Counted from the first letter of the stretch, positions 22,461 through 33,724 are shown. The stretch is DNA of 64,000 nucleotides from Gautieria morchelliformis (GCA_015179125.1 WHVA01000320.1:1-64000), one strand, 5' to 3'. A program made the numbers and translations. The notes: generated from the sequence alone by a model not told the origin.

Positions 22461-24391
22461 TAACATGAGGAGGGGCTATGAATAGATCTCAGTTGCTTCC
22501 CTTAGAGGTGTTGATAGACTATTGATACCAGTCAATCGCTATAGTAGCTTGAAGGACCGTTAGATACCTCTCGATCCCCTGAGCCTCAAGTTCAACGGTG
22601 GTGAAATATGTCATCCCAGGACGTCACTGATCTCGTCTGGTTAGGGTACGTCGGCAGTTCATGCAACTCCATATCTCTCTATCGGACTCACCAAAGGCAA
22701 TTCTATACAGCACTCTCCATCAGTACCTTGCCGTGTCTGCTATTGGTAGGAACCGTACATAGCCTCGCTACGTATCCCACTCGCTGATGAACCACAGCGC
22801 TATATGGACACGATTATTTGATAACTCTGCCCCAGGAAGTCATCCTTGTATGGGGAAAGAAGATGGGGCTTGGTGCAGGCGCATACATCATGGCTCGACT
22901 GAGTGTGGGAGTCTGCCTCACTTTTTATCTTGCCGTCGTTACTATACCATTCGAGTCTCTAACGGTAGGTTGTTTATACTTCCATTTACAATATAAGTTA
23001 TTGATGTTACTGCGGCTATGGTTAGTGAGTTTGCTTACCCGAATGGGACCGACAACGAAGCACACTTATTCCTGACAGTGCATGTACTGTTATCTTGAAA
23101 ATCTCCGATGGATCCTTCCTTATCTACCAGATGTCCGTCGAAAGTGAGTTGGCTTCGCTAACTCAAAACAATTGTCCTGACCCGATTGCAGCCATTCTGG
23201 TCTTGCGGACGTACGCCATATCACAGAATAGTGTATCGACACTTATTGGGCTCTCCGTCTTGGCGATTATATCAGTCATTCCAGGCTGGGTATGCATAGG
23301 ACTTACCCTTTGTTAGATAAAGTTAAAGCTGACGTTGAATGCACAGTTCGAGGTGGCCGGCCACACTTGTGGTCCATTAGCAGGACATGCACAATTGTGA
23401 GCCTCATCTCCTATTCCGCGGTACGCTACTCACATTAATCATGTGTTCAAGAGGTATGCGCCATACGACCGACAACTGGGCATCATGTTGATGGGTATGT
23501 GGCTTGGCAGAGAATTTACTCGGCAACATATTGGCGTTAGTCTTTGACTGCGTGATCATTGGGGTAACGGTGTACCACTTTGGGATTTCTCGTATTAAGC
23601 TGTGGAATGTCAACGAATCGAAATCATTTATATCCCTCTTATTGTATCAAGGTGAGGTGAGACTCCATACTGGACGCCGTATTACTAACACACTTTCACC
23701 CGCAGGACTTCTTAGGTTTTGGTGGGTGGGTACTAAATGTGCTCGTTATGTCGCTGAATCAATCGTTCTTTAGCATTGCACTCATGATAGTTGTTCTTAC
23801 GGTTGTGAATGATCAGGTACGCACTTCCGAATCCTGTAAAATCAAATAGTATCTTCTGAGCTTATTCCAGGGACTTCCCGTACGTTACGCTGGCAATTTT
23901 GAGATGTCACTTATTCAGCAGCTACTGACCTGTGAACAGCAAAAATATTTCAACATGTTTCTCTCGCACGGGCAAGTGTGAGTTGGACTCAACCATAATC
24001 CCAATGAAATCGCTGAATATGCCTAATGATGGGTTGAATGCAGTTTACTACTTGGCACTATATGTCGCTTTTTCCTGGACGTCCGCGCGATGAACATGGC
24101 ACTTGTCCGTGGGGTTAGCACACCGAGTCTCAACACACCAAACTTCAGAAACGGGGATACACTGTCGACATTTAGTGCGGTATCGAGACGAGCGCGCGAT
24201 GCTATCGTTGAGGAGCTCGGAAATCCGGGCATGGAGTACGGTACTGCTACCCAGACATCTGCAGGCACTCCTGGCAAAGATGCTGTAGGCATATGACGTT
24301 GTTGTGGATGCGCGGCGTATTATGGTTCGTTGTTTATCATTACGTGTATTTGTTTATTTGTCTGTGCGCGCATTGTCTCGCTGAGTCCCAA
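22461..24391 (+). repeat. Segmental duplication, copy A (about 1.93 kb)
   Basis: Starts TAACATGAGGAGGGGC and matches 45533-47467 over its full length, same orientation, with only scattered substitutions and short indels (well above 90% identity by eye). The similarity stops abruptly at GAGTCCCAA on the right. It carries a complete DUF6533-type gene locus. Confidence 0.93.
22608..24296 (+). pseudogene. DUF6533-family membrane protein gene, copy A (damaged)
   Basis: Multi-exon gene start MSSQDVTDLVWLGY. After an intron (about 22748-22798) the second exon reads YDYLITLPQEVILVWGKKMG, the signature of the DUF6533 N-terminal domain of basidiomycete seven-helix-like membrane proteins. Later exons encode hydrophobic segments (LVLRTYAISQNSVSTLIGLSVLAIIS; LALVFDCVIIGVTVYHFG; GFGGWVLNVLVMSLNQSFFS) and a polar tail ending DAVGI. 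Compared with copy B, one base is missing in exon 1 near 22685, which shifts the frame before the DUF6533 signature; hence the pseudogene call. The role of the family is unknown. Intron positions are shared by the two copies. Confidence 0.75.
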
Positions 24392-24394
24392 TGG

Positions 24395-24440
24395 TAAGAT
24401 AAACAAGACCCGCCGGCGCTACGCGCCGGCCGGATCTTGG
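24395..24440 (-). mobile_element. Helitron-like 3' terminus with GC hairpin
   Basis: Read on the minus strand, a perfect 8-bp stem with a 3-nt loop (GCCGGCGC, loop, GCGCCGGC at 24412-24430) is followed by GGGTCTTGTTTATCTTAC and then the sequence shared with duplication copy B. A GC-rich hairpin a few bases from the end is the mark of a Helitron 3' end, and helicase remains lie just upstream on the same strand. The terminal tetranucleotide is not a textbook CTRR, so the exact end is uncertain. Confidence 0.55.
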
Positions 24441-24484
24441 TTAGCGGTTGCATGGAAGGGAGGATCATAATATATTGTTACAGT

Positions 24485-25125
24485 AAAATTTCGGGATAAG
24501 TGACATTAATTGTAGTATTTTCTCCAGGACGGAGGCGGACCCTGGCACAATCACGATGATGAACTCTGGAAAGTGCACAGTAAATGGCCATGGGAGAATA
24601 CCGGTCGTGTGAGATCAATCCCGACACGATCCAGGGTGAGGCCCTGACAGCTGTTGAACGTGGTTGCATATGCAGGAGCAAGAGGAAATTGTTGACGGAG
24701 CAAAGTATGTTGGGATGTTGGTAAGAAGGCAGTAAATGTGATTCTCGGAATGAGAATGTCCTCTGCTTCAATGTCACTGACACCATCAACACCCTTTAGC
24801 ATACGTACTGTGATGATCCTTGTTCCAACTTGAGTGATCAGTACTCTAGCATTTTTGACCAATCCTCGATCTATAGAGAAGTTTCGAAGGAGTCTGTATA
24901 CACCTCCAACTTTGACTTTTAAGGCATGGGGGGTAGCCCAGGGGGAGGTTGACATGTGACATAGTCAAGAATGCTTTGTGGAGATTGAATTTCAGCATCA
25001 TCAGTTTCATGGAGGCTGTCAGCAGCAAAGTATGTCTTCTCAGGATGGTGGAGGCGGTTGATGAGCATTGAATTGTATAGGTCAACCTGAGAGTTTGTTG
25101 GAGCAAGTATAGCCCACGTCAAGCA
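24485..25125 (-). pseudogene. PIF1-type helicase C-terminal remnant (Helitron)
   Basis: The minus strand encodes the last part of a PIF1/Helitron helicase: ILAPTNSQVDLYNSMLI (about 25060-25110), GGVYRLLRNFSIDRGLVKNARV (the LxNG-like 'nlsvdkGLvNGar' strand), ILIPRITFTA, then QFPLAPAYATTFNSCQGLTLDRVGIDL with VFSHGHLL (near 24560-24680). The last pieces correspond to helicase motifs V and VI, where the usual wording is 'AyAmTinksQGqTL'. The ATPase core, the Rep domain and other upstream parts are not seen. Frames change between the blocks, so it is a remnant. Helitrons are rolling-circle DNA transposons; this fragment sits next to its expected terminal hairpin. Confidence 0.8.
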
Positions 25126-27391
25126 CTCTGCGGGAGAAGACTGCCTTTATCACCACAGCAGAACCCAGGTCTTTCCCCTTAAGAGGATGAGTTAGAACAG
25201 AATATACAATATAGAGGATAAGCGGATACCTGTCAAAAGTGACAGGTGACAATAAGGACACTCATGGGCCTGACCCTGTCTGATTTCACCCCAACAAAAG
25301 GAAGGGGTGGAGATTGGGCCAGTTTTCCAAACCGATTCCATTTGAACGCAAGGGAGAATATATAGCTTTGGCAAGTAAACGTAGAGACGTTAGGGGGGAT
25401 GATCGAACCTGGTGACGAGTGTGACGGCGTTTAGGCGCCCAATCCCGCAGCGAGCGTCGTACCGCGACGGAGACATCCTTCGGAGTCGAGAATGGCATCC
25501 TAACGGCAAACCTCGAATGGGAACTCATGTGGATTACCGTGGTGCTCCTTCTTGCGTCCGGGTTTGCAAGGGGTCTTAGTGACATCGTGAAAATTCCAAT
25601 ACAGGTGGACTGTTGTCTCATATTCTTTGGTTAACAGCTACTGATTTAGGTTGTCTTCTCAGACAGTAGTCCGGAGTTAGTGACACAGTGAGAATTCCAA
25701 TCCAGTCGTGTGGACAGTTGTCTGATATTGTTTTCAGGCGTGAAACCTTACCAATTGCTTTGATCGACCATGGTTAACAGCTGCTGATTTACGTTGTCTT
25801 CTCAGACGGTATTCACCAGTAGTTGCAGCGATGGACGCAAGCCCAGCAGACGGTATTCCATCCTCTTTCTGTATATTTTTTGGACAGCTGATCGCCTCGT
25901 AGCCCTAGCGGTCCTCTATGTTGCATATCCAGTCTTTGCTCGGATCGCGCCATTCGTTCCCCTGATCGTCAGTCGTAGACTTCGAGCACTCTACGATCCA
26001 GGGGAGAAACGTGGAGCGCAGGTGCATAAACATCCATGGCGGGGATACCGGGGATTGATAGGGGAGCAAACAACAGCGCATCGGGCAGTGATGGTGAGCG
26101 TCACCCTCTGTGTTTGCACCAGTCAGCTAGATGCAGTCCTGTCATCCCCTCACGCGTTTGTGGTGGAAGTACTCGGGTGCTAGGCAACAGCCGCCAGGTC
26201 CTGCGTTGTGCCTCGGTGCCGTCGCTGTCAAGTACAATGCGACGTGACTGGATACAGCATTGGACCATGGTTAAGGGGGACAAACATCTGGTTTCTCCGT
26301 GCGTCCTGTTGGCCATAATTTCCGCAACCGAAAATGCAGCATTTGCATGATATTATGAAGGAATATTAGGTCCAGGGGAGGAGTTTCAAATTGGACCGAT
26401 TGCATGGACGGACGGCATTGTGGTACGTCATTTTACTTACTACCCGGCATGCTCGTTTATTCTCGACATTTCTAAGGTCAAGTTCATTTTGCTTGAGTTG
26501 CTTCGCTTACTCGGCGTGACTGCAATTTTTCAGATCATTTGTCTAAACCGCACAGTGCGCCTCTATGACTCGATGCCCTTCATCCCCGTGTTAACAACCC
26601 TTCCGATAACACAGCCCACGGCAGGAGAGTGTTCTCACATGCCTTGAGCTGGCGCTCCCCAATGGTGAGTCTTTCGACGAGTACAGCCAGTGGGCTGTTA
26701 AAGTCACTCATTTTCATTAGGGGAAAGCAAAAGGGGTCGCAAATCAGTAAGTCGTAAAGAATACAATACAGTTACGTTTGAATAGGGACGCGGGCATAAA
26801 GGTTAGAACTCATATTCGACTACAGAACGACGTCTAAGCCCTGCTACGGCCAGATCCCTCCCCCTGTAAAAAACTGTTGGGTGCATTTATGCTCCTGCAC
26901 CAAAATCAAGCCAAATAGATTCCACCATTCGTATTTCTTTTGATTTTGACTTGAAACCATGCTGACATTCATTCTATGATTTGTCGAATTTTCCTTTGAT
27001 TTTTTGAAGCTGCATTTCTACTTCTTTTCATGTTCCGTCCAACCGACCCTTTGTGGGTGGTTGTGGACAAATTTCCTTGTTGAGCTGCGGCTGTTCACTA
27101 CCGTGGTACGTTCTACGGGTGCTTATCATGGCACACGGTGGTACCACGGGCGCTAAAGCGCCGGCTAGTAGTACATGCGCATGAGACACATTTCCCTCCT
27201 CTCTCAGTGACAACTAAATTCACTGAGAGAGGCAAGTAAATTAGTCTTGTTTCCTTTCGATTTGTTGACCTAGAAATCCTGTAGTGAATTAATTTCTAGG
27301 TAATGTATAATATTAATAGTGACAACTAAATTCACTGAGAGAGTGAATTAATTTCTAGTCGTCTTTTGAGTACCAAGTCCAGTCCTACTGC
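25126..27391. other. Probable interior of the Helitron or captured host sequence; no firm gene
   Basis: Open stretches occur on both strands: minus 25286-25621, Arg-rich; plus 25794-26183, with FWTADRLVALAVLYVAYPVFARIAP, a possible membrane segment; plus 26420-26647. None matches a family I recognise. A diverged direct repeat of about 110 bp occupies 25570-25815: the words GTGA(A/G)AATTCCAAT and GGTTGTCTTCTCAGAC-like text occur twice. Short duplicated words (GTGACAACTAAATTCACTGA) occur at 27207 and 27319. Confidence 0.3.
27149..27168 (+). other. Hairpin followed by CTAG: possible second Helitron 3' end
   Basis: GGCGCT-AA-AGCGCC forms a compact hairpin (27149-27162) followed three bases later by CTAG and T, as at Helitron 3' ends (CTRR inserted before T). 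The spacing is shorter than usual. No other end was found. Confidence 0.3.
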
Positions 27392-27739
27392 CTATAATTC
27401 CTGTCCTCTACAAAAATGACAGCGGACGTGACGATGGATGTGGAGGAGATACGACCACAATTCTGAGCGCATGGCACGTGAAAGGTTGTCCATGTGTGGA
27501 ACAATACACAGGAGAAGGTTTATAGAAGGAACACGGTCCTCGTCTGTACGATAGTCTGACAGAGAATGACGAGCATAAGACCGAATGTATACCGCGGTTT
27601 CCGCGGGCGTCAGGAGTTGGAAATCAATCTGGATGTCGTTCAGATGGCTGAAAGGTAACATAGGAACGAAAGATACATGGTCAACTCCTCGACGCTGATG
27701 TTCGATTGTGGAGGGGACATATGATAAGTGACACGCCAT
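27392..27739 (-). CDS. Possible small ORF, 115 aa, unknown
   Basis: MACHLSYVPSTIEH…; it contains HLNDIQIDFQLLTPAETAVYIRSYARHS and INLLLCIVPHMDNLSRAMRSELW, which read like real protein sequence and not low-complexity noise. It lies downstream of, and on the same strand as, the intact three-exon gene at 27869-28812, and could be another gene or exon of the same mobile element. There is no recognised domain. Confidence 0.3.
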   Translation of the reverse strand: MACHLSYVPSTIEHQRRGVDHVSFVPMLPFSHLNDIQIDFQLLTPAETAVYIRSYARHSLSDYRTDEDRVPSINLLLCIVPHMDNLSRAMRSELWSYLLHIHRHVRCHFCRGQEL

Positions 27740-27868
27740 GCGGAAGATAAGGAAGATGAGTGTATATGTACATCGACTGAGACAGAACGAAAAAACAGAT
27801 TAACCCTGTGCGTCATAATGTACAACACATTAACCCCGAGCATCATCGTTCACCCTCGAGCCAAGGAA

Positions 27869-28812
27869 TTATGAAACTGCTTTGCATTTACCTAACGCTT
27901 TCAACAATTTTCCTTCAGAGCTGTCAGGGCATGCCCTAACAGTGGGTACAGGAGAGGAGGGAGAGTGGGACTCGTTGTGATAAGTCTCAGCATCGGAGGG
28001 GGAACTGCCACTGCCTAAAGTGTCTGTAAGCGCACAGGGAGGCAGGCAAAAGAAGGACAGCAAATACCTTGCATCTCGAGGAGACGTTGAGATTGCGCAT
28101 TCTCTACTGTTGGATACCGCCTTCTCTTGGCAGAGGGATGTTGATGGGGAGGTGGGACAACAGTAGTTCCGATGTTAAGGGTGATCGAAAGGATGGTTAC
28201 AGCGAGATTGCCTTGGGCATTTAGCGTCTCGCACGATCCGAAAACCATCAGAGGTGAGTTAACCGCGGGCGCAGGAGTATTCTTCCAACGATTTGATCCG
28301 TCCAAGACACACCTAAGGCAGGGAACAGGAAGGAAAGGATGAGGTAGGAGAGCGGCTTACTGAAGAGTGGACAGTTTGTTACTGTCCCGTACGAAGTCCG
28401 ACACAGCAAGATTAAAGCAACGACTTTTGCCGTCAGGCATTTGCTCCAATGGGGTCATAACAGTTCCGAGCGCCCACACATAGGCGGTTGTCGATTGAGG
28501 AAGGTGAATATCATACTGAGGAGACACCGGGTCGCCAGGGAAAGGGGTTATCACGTAGGCATCAACGAGCATGGGGCCATCAGGAGGTTTAACAGCCCTT
28601 CCGATAACACGGCCCATGGTGAGATCTGGATGGACGACATCGTTCATGGGACTGTAAATACGGATGTCAACAGGGAGGAGAGTGCGATCGTTGCACTTGA
28701 TGGCAGAATTATAGTAGCAGTGCCACGTGCGATTGCCGGAAGCAGGAGCGACAGAACTCTGTCGGTTACCTCCAGAGAGGCACACAGTGCATTCAAGAAA
28801 GAAATTGGACAT
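27869..28812 (-). CDS. Unidentified 283-aa protein, three exons, intact frame
   Basis: Three minus-strand exons, 28812-28361, 28312-28068 and 28023-27869. They join with GTAAGC…TTAG and GTATTT…ACAG introns into one open frame of 284 codons including the stop. The first exon reads MSNFFLECTVCLSGG… and contains NRTWHCYYNSAIKCNDRTLLPVDIRIYSPMND. The middle holds PLMVFGSCETLNAQGNLAVTILSITLNIG, alternating beta-strand-like segments that would fit an OB fold. A basic patch, SAKRRRYP, could act in nuclear localisation. The C-terminus is Ser/Pro/Glu-rich. Its position between Helitron-type sequences makes a Helitron-borne single-strand-binding protein conceivable, but that is only inference. Open frame and clean splice sites are firm; function unknown. 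Confidence 0.6.
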
Positions 28813-30036
28813 GATGGGAAGGACGTAAGGGCTTTAAACAGATACGATTCGCATTAACAGAAACCATCGACATGACACCGGGCGACGGCTAAAGGAAAAA
28901 CCAACAATGACATCATTGAGATAGAGGAAAATCGGTCGGCGACTGGGTAACATTTGCAACCCCGCAGGAGAGAGTTGTCGCGGGTTTTCTGTTAGGTACG
29001 TCGTATGTGGTCAATCGGGATGAGGGAGGTAAGGAAGATAAGGTTCTGGGATTCACGGCGGTTAGCGATGCGTGGTTTTTAAGAATAAGTATGATTTGTA
29101 GATAACGGTTAGGTGGTGACAGAAAGAAGTAAAAAGATAAGAGGGCATGAGGAGAGTGATGTTGAACGACGGCTCCTGGGTAGTACTGCTTCTATCATTC
29201 AACGCTCAACGTTCGACTGTACGAACGGAACGGCTCCTGCCGTCGAGTCACATGTTGTCTCCCCACGGAGCGAACCAGTCGTTAACGACGGCGTGGGGGA
29301 GTTTTTGCCCCGCGCTCATCAAGGGGAACCGTCGTATTTTCGAGCCTCCGTGTCGGAACCAACCCAACACAGCGAAGTCAAACAGACGTGGTGTGCTACA
29401 CAGGGGCTGCGCATAGAAGGCAGCGCCATGCACGATACACAGCCGCCACGTAGCAGACCGCGACTGTTTGACTTGGCTGCGTCGGGACGGTTCAGAGGTA
29501 GTGAAAAAGGTTTCGTGCAAAGCGTGGGAGGACCGCGGGAGGTCTACCATGGCAAGGACCAGCACGTGTTTTTCCAACATACCGTTCATTTCGTCCGGAT
29601 TTGACACGCCGGACGGTATGAAAGGTTCGGAACCCGAGGGGAGGCCGGTTGTAAGGAAGCCACTTCCGTGGTGGAAATGCACTGTGTCCATTGTCAGTCG
29701 CGCGACACGGGTCTTAGTCACTGCGGCGCACCTCAAAGGCGTTGCCTGAATCATATGACCCCGGACGCGATGCTAAGCAATGGGCCCGGCGAGGACTTTC
29801 TTCGAGCAACTGGGACGCGAGTTAGAAACACATGTTGAGCAACTGAAGGGCGCAGAACGGAAGGAGGAGGGGAAAGAGGAAGGCGGGCAAAGGTAGGACC
29901 ATACAGGGGAAGGGCAGCGAAGGAAGCAAAAATTACTGGGAATGAGCAAAGGGGAAAGGGGAGGGGTTGGATATGTGGGCGCCCACAGATGCAAAGAAGG
30001 GCAATGCTCGGAGCGTCGTTTCGGTCATAATACGAG
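28813..30036. other. Open but unassigned region
   Basis: 29113-29604 (plus) and 29248-29754 (minus) are open on opposite strands over the same bases. The minus frame (MIQATPLRCAAVTKTRVARL…, 168 aa) has the more protein-like composition (NEMNGMLEKHVLVLAMVDLPRSSH-type text). No family is recognised and no introns are obvious. 29830-29990 is purine-rich. A gene here is possible but unproven. Confidence 0.3.
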
Positions 30037-30222
30037 TAATAATAGCCGTTGTGTTTGTTCCACCTCAGCGCTCGTGTGCGCTGAGGTGAGTAGGTCTACA
30101 TTTATGTATGTTCCAAGTTCTAACAGTACTTCAGTCGTATTTATATAGCTATGAATTTATATATATATAGCGCCCCTGTTACTTGCGCTGAGTTGTATTT
30201 TAGCCTCTCCTAGTTGTATCAG
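30037..30222. repeat. Dispersed repeat R, copy 1, with 11-bp hairpin
   Basis: Shares about 185 bp with 47485-47665. It begins TAATAATAGCCGTTGTG and ends TAGTTGTATCAG. It contains the inverted arms CACCTCAGCGC and GCGCTGAGGTG (30061-30088). The arms are identical in the two copies while the loop differs. Confidence 0.8.
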
Positions 30223-30739
30223 CAAACTCTATAGATGCATAGAGCTCAACTGGAAGAGTCATGATAAAATATGATAATGCGCCGAGTCCAACCTCTTCCG
30301 ACAGCGTCGATCAAGTGTCAATCATTATGGGAGCTGCCCAACTTAAATATATTTCGTGGAATTGGTATCCTTTGTCTCGGAAAGGAATTCAGATTTGAAC
30401 TCTGTCAATCCCGTGTCATCCATGTCGTTATTTTTACTTTCAAAAGAAACTGATTGATGAGAACATCCAGCCACGGCAACCATAACGACGAAACCTACGC
30501 AAACACGTGATCCTTCCAAAAAATTACATTATCACATTTTTGTGACGAAGAGCCTGGAATCTCCTCCCCGTCCGCATTCGATGCCTATCGAGTATTACTT
30601 CAGTCAGCCGCTGTCTCAGCGAGGAAATCCGCCGTAAGATTACCCCAGGACATCTCCTATCACTGATCAGTGATCACTGAAAATTTGGTAAACATTTGGA
30701 GGCATGTTCGGATCGGACTCTATTGTCCATTACTGTACC
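30223..30739. other. Spacer, no gene seen
   Basis: AT-rich sequence without supported features; a short ATCACTGATCAGTGAT palindrome lies near 30660-30680. Confidence 0.3.
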
Positions 30740-30883
30740 TCACAAAGTACTGCTGCAGTATGCGGAAGCAGGCAACAGTGCCAAAGGTACGTCGAATACG
30801 CGAAGTAGCAAGGGAAAGGGAAGCGTAAGCTGGACAGTGAGGAGAATATCATGGATGAGTTTCACTCGCTCATAGTCGATGTG

Positions 30884-33340
30884 CACTGTGGATAGTGGAA
30901 CCATTGAAAACACATAGGCCGACCCACTGGATTTCAATTTTCACGGCTTCTGCCACTGAAACAGCACCCAATGAAAAACCCACTGAAAAATTTTCAGTAA
31001 ATATGTTCACTGAAATTATCACTGAAGTATTTTAGGTGGTTTAGGCATTGAAAATTTCAATGATATTTTAATGACATTTCAGTGTAACATGCACTGGTAA
31101 TTTACATGCCCAACCTCATGAAATTTCAGTGAACAAGGCATGGGAACTCCAGGATATAGTCACAGAAAAAAAAGGAAGTAACACCAATGAAAAGTCCGCA
31201 AAAACTTGACTGAAAATCCGTGCGGTCAGCCGGGAAAATAATGGATGAAGAACGCTGGATGTCGTTGAGTCGGTAGGTGAAATTCCGTGACTGGGCATTG
31301 AATATAGGGGAGAGAGGATGTGATAATGGCACTGAAAACACCATGGTAAGGAAATGAAAATCAACTGATAACTCACAATACTAACCGGCTCTGTCCTACA
31401 CCTAGCCTCGAGCCCGTTCGACACCGCATCCCTAGCGACATCTCCATCAAGTGGCTCACTCTTGATGTTTGCACAAGTTCAAATGAGGATGTATGTAGTG
31501 GGGTGCTCCAGTCCAATCGCACGCGACACAGGCAGAGTGCGAACCACAATGAAGTCAAGCTGCCTATAGGACACATTCTGGGACGCGCCTTCTATGGCGG
31601 GCATTTTTCTCTATGAGATGGATGGGAGAATCTGACACAGCAATTCATTATCGTAGGTTCGCTGTGGTAACAAGAACGTGATTATGTAATCACGTGACAT
31701 TTCGTTTACCTTCTTACTGCCACGACCACCCATGGATGGTACACACTGGCAACCTGTCTCTGGTTTCCAGATCCACACCAGCCTTGCCCTTTGTGGTGGG
31801 TATAAGTTGCTTGCTACATTCTCATGCTGTTTTCTCCGCCGTGCCAATGTTGCTTTTATTTTTTGTCCTTGTGTGTATGCAGTGGGCGGTTTCTGTGGTG
31901 CGTTTCTGCTCTGTCTCACACTTACGCTTGATTGCCAGCATGTGCGGTGCGGGGTGTTGGGACTGCGGACTGATGAAGTGACGATGACACGACGCAGCCA
32001 TTCGGGTCGGTGCTGCATAATGTGTCGAGCGTGTATGAGTGATGTCCGTTTTTGTCCACTGTCGCTGAGTCGTCGCGTTTTTGTTTTTTTTTCCCGATGC
32101 TGTAAACTTACTATATGCATCTTGTGATGTACTCGTTCGGCTTCGAGGCGGCGTGGAAGCGCTGCGGAGTCGAGGCGGGGGACATCTTCGCAATGGTGCA
32201 TGGGGTGGACGGGATGGGCTGGTTGGACTAATGCGCGTCTTTCTCTCTCATTAGTGTCTGCAAGCCGCAACCGCAGTCGTGAAGCATTTGATCGACATGC
32301 ATGTGCCACTGGAGATCCTGCGATATGCACTCGACTGCTTCTTCGTGATGGGTGAGTTCTGCGCGTGTTCCTGCTCAAGGTGTGTTGGCTGCCATTTTTT
32401 TTTCTGCGGGTGTTCTGAATGATGTTGTTGTGGATGCTGCACCCCGAGTTCGCGGCCTTGTTGGACATGGAGCAGCACGCGCGCATTGTGGTGCTCGTCA
32501 CACGCTTCGTCTAGGTGCTCTTGTCGCCCGCGGCATTGGTCAATGAGACGCACACCCCAAAGCTGTATGCAAAGTTCCTGCACTGGTAGCTGCAGTATTT
32601 CTTGGTGGCTGTTCCCCAACAACAGTCCACCACCGCACCCACACCAGGTCTGCGTCCGCCACCCCGCCCCATGACGCCGTGCGCCCCGGACATGTCTCTT
32701 GCGGAGCGCTATCCGCACGCCACGCTCGCGGCCGCCTTCCCCGACCCGCCGGACGCTGGAATACAGTGGTATCTCCATAGAAATTCAATGACTTGGCAGG
32801 TATTTTACATCTTATATGCCTGTTATTACTAGAATATCATCCAGAAATAGACTGCTATTTCACTATATTTCATTGGATCTTTCACTGGCTTTGGGTGCCC
32901 AAGTCATAGAAAATCCGCCTTCTAGCTCAAGCTCTAACAAATGAAAAACAGCAAACAAATCATGGGGATGCAGGGAGCCACCCATGGGTATTTCCACTCT
33001 TGTTACGCTGAGTTATTGGTGTATTTGAGCCGACATTCCGTGATTACCCCATGAAACCTCGGTGATAACTCATTATAGTGTCCATGATATAAACACTGAA
33101 TTTGTATGATATTACTACTTAAATCCAATGATTTAAACATGGAAATACCATAATAACTCACTGAAATTACATGATATGCACACTGAAATAAACTCACAGG
33201 TATGAACACTTTTCCACTGAAAACAATTCAGTGGCTTTATCTCGGAAACTCAGTGGATTATGCACAGAACGCAGTGATTTAGCCACTGAAATTTCAATGG
33301 TTGAAACTAAAGGTTTTCAGTGGTTCCGCTATCCACAGTG
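30884..33340. mobile_element. TIR DNA transposon, CACTA-like, 2.46 kb
   Basis: Terminal inverted repeats of 28 bp (30884-30911 and 33313-33340) differ at only two positions; they start CACTGTGGATAG and end CTATCCACAGTG. Both flanks give TG (or TGTG) as target duplication. Inside each end lie many scattered short motifs CACTGAAA/TTTCAGTG (30930-31135 and 32870-33330), the subterminal repeats expected for a CACTA-type (CMC) element. I see no transposase, so it is non-autonomous. CACTR ends and a 2-bp duplication fit CACTA best, but other superfamilies with CACTG ends cannot be excluded. Confidence 0.8.
31370..32790 (+). other. Host-like cargo inside the TIR transposon
   Basis: The middle of the element contains coding-like patches. 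At 31395-31615 the plus strand reads ISIKWLTLDVCTSSNEDVCSGV. At 32250-32345 it reads AATAVVKHLIDMHVPLEILRYALDCFFVM. At 32430-32510 it reads LLWMLHPEFAALLDMEQHARIVVLVTRF. The 32160-32790 part is GC-rich, unlike the AT-rich element ends. This looks like captured gene fragments with introns. I do not recognise the donor gene. Confidence 0.4.
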
Positions 33341-33724
33341 TGTGATGGAGCAGCTCCTTGAGAGATCGGTGTCACATATACATTGATGGTATACTTCAAG
33401 CGAATCCGCCTTTCATAGGATACATGCTTGGACGTGTTATTGAGACGAAACAAACCTGCTGCGATTCCTATTAATCCGCAGCAGCCATCTACCCCGGTGA
33501 CTACCCGGTCGACTGAGTCCCTCTTTAGCACATGCGTCGTATCTGCGGAAACCGCAGCTTCTCTTCCCTTCGCCTGTATATAACACAAGTGCACCAGCAC
33601 CTTGGATTCCAAAGCCCGAATACAAGCACCATGTGGTTGTGCCTTTGGGCCGGGGGATAAGTGCGCAGAGTTCTGTGTCATGGTAACTTCCATCTCGTAA
33701 GTCCACTCACAGGCACGCAGTCCA

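Noticed and set aside
28441-28857. 138-codon plus-strand frame
   Set aside because: It is the shadow of the spliced minus-strand gene at 27869-28812, which has better composition and intron support.
29113-29754. Opposing 163- and 168-codon frames as genes
   Set aside because: Both strands are open over the same bases, and neither has a family match or splice signals; left as unassigned.
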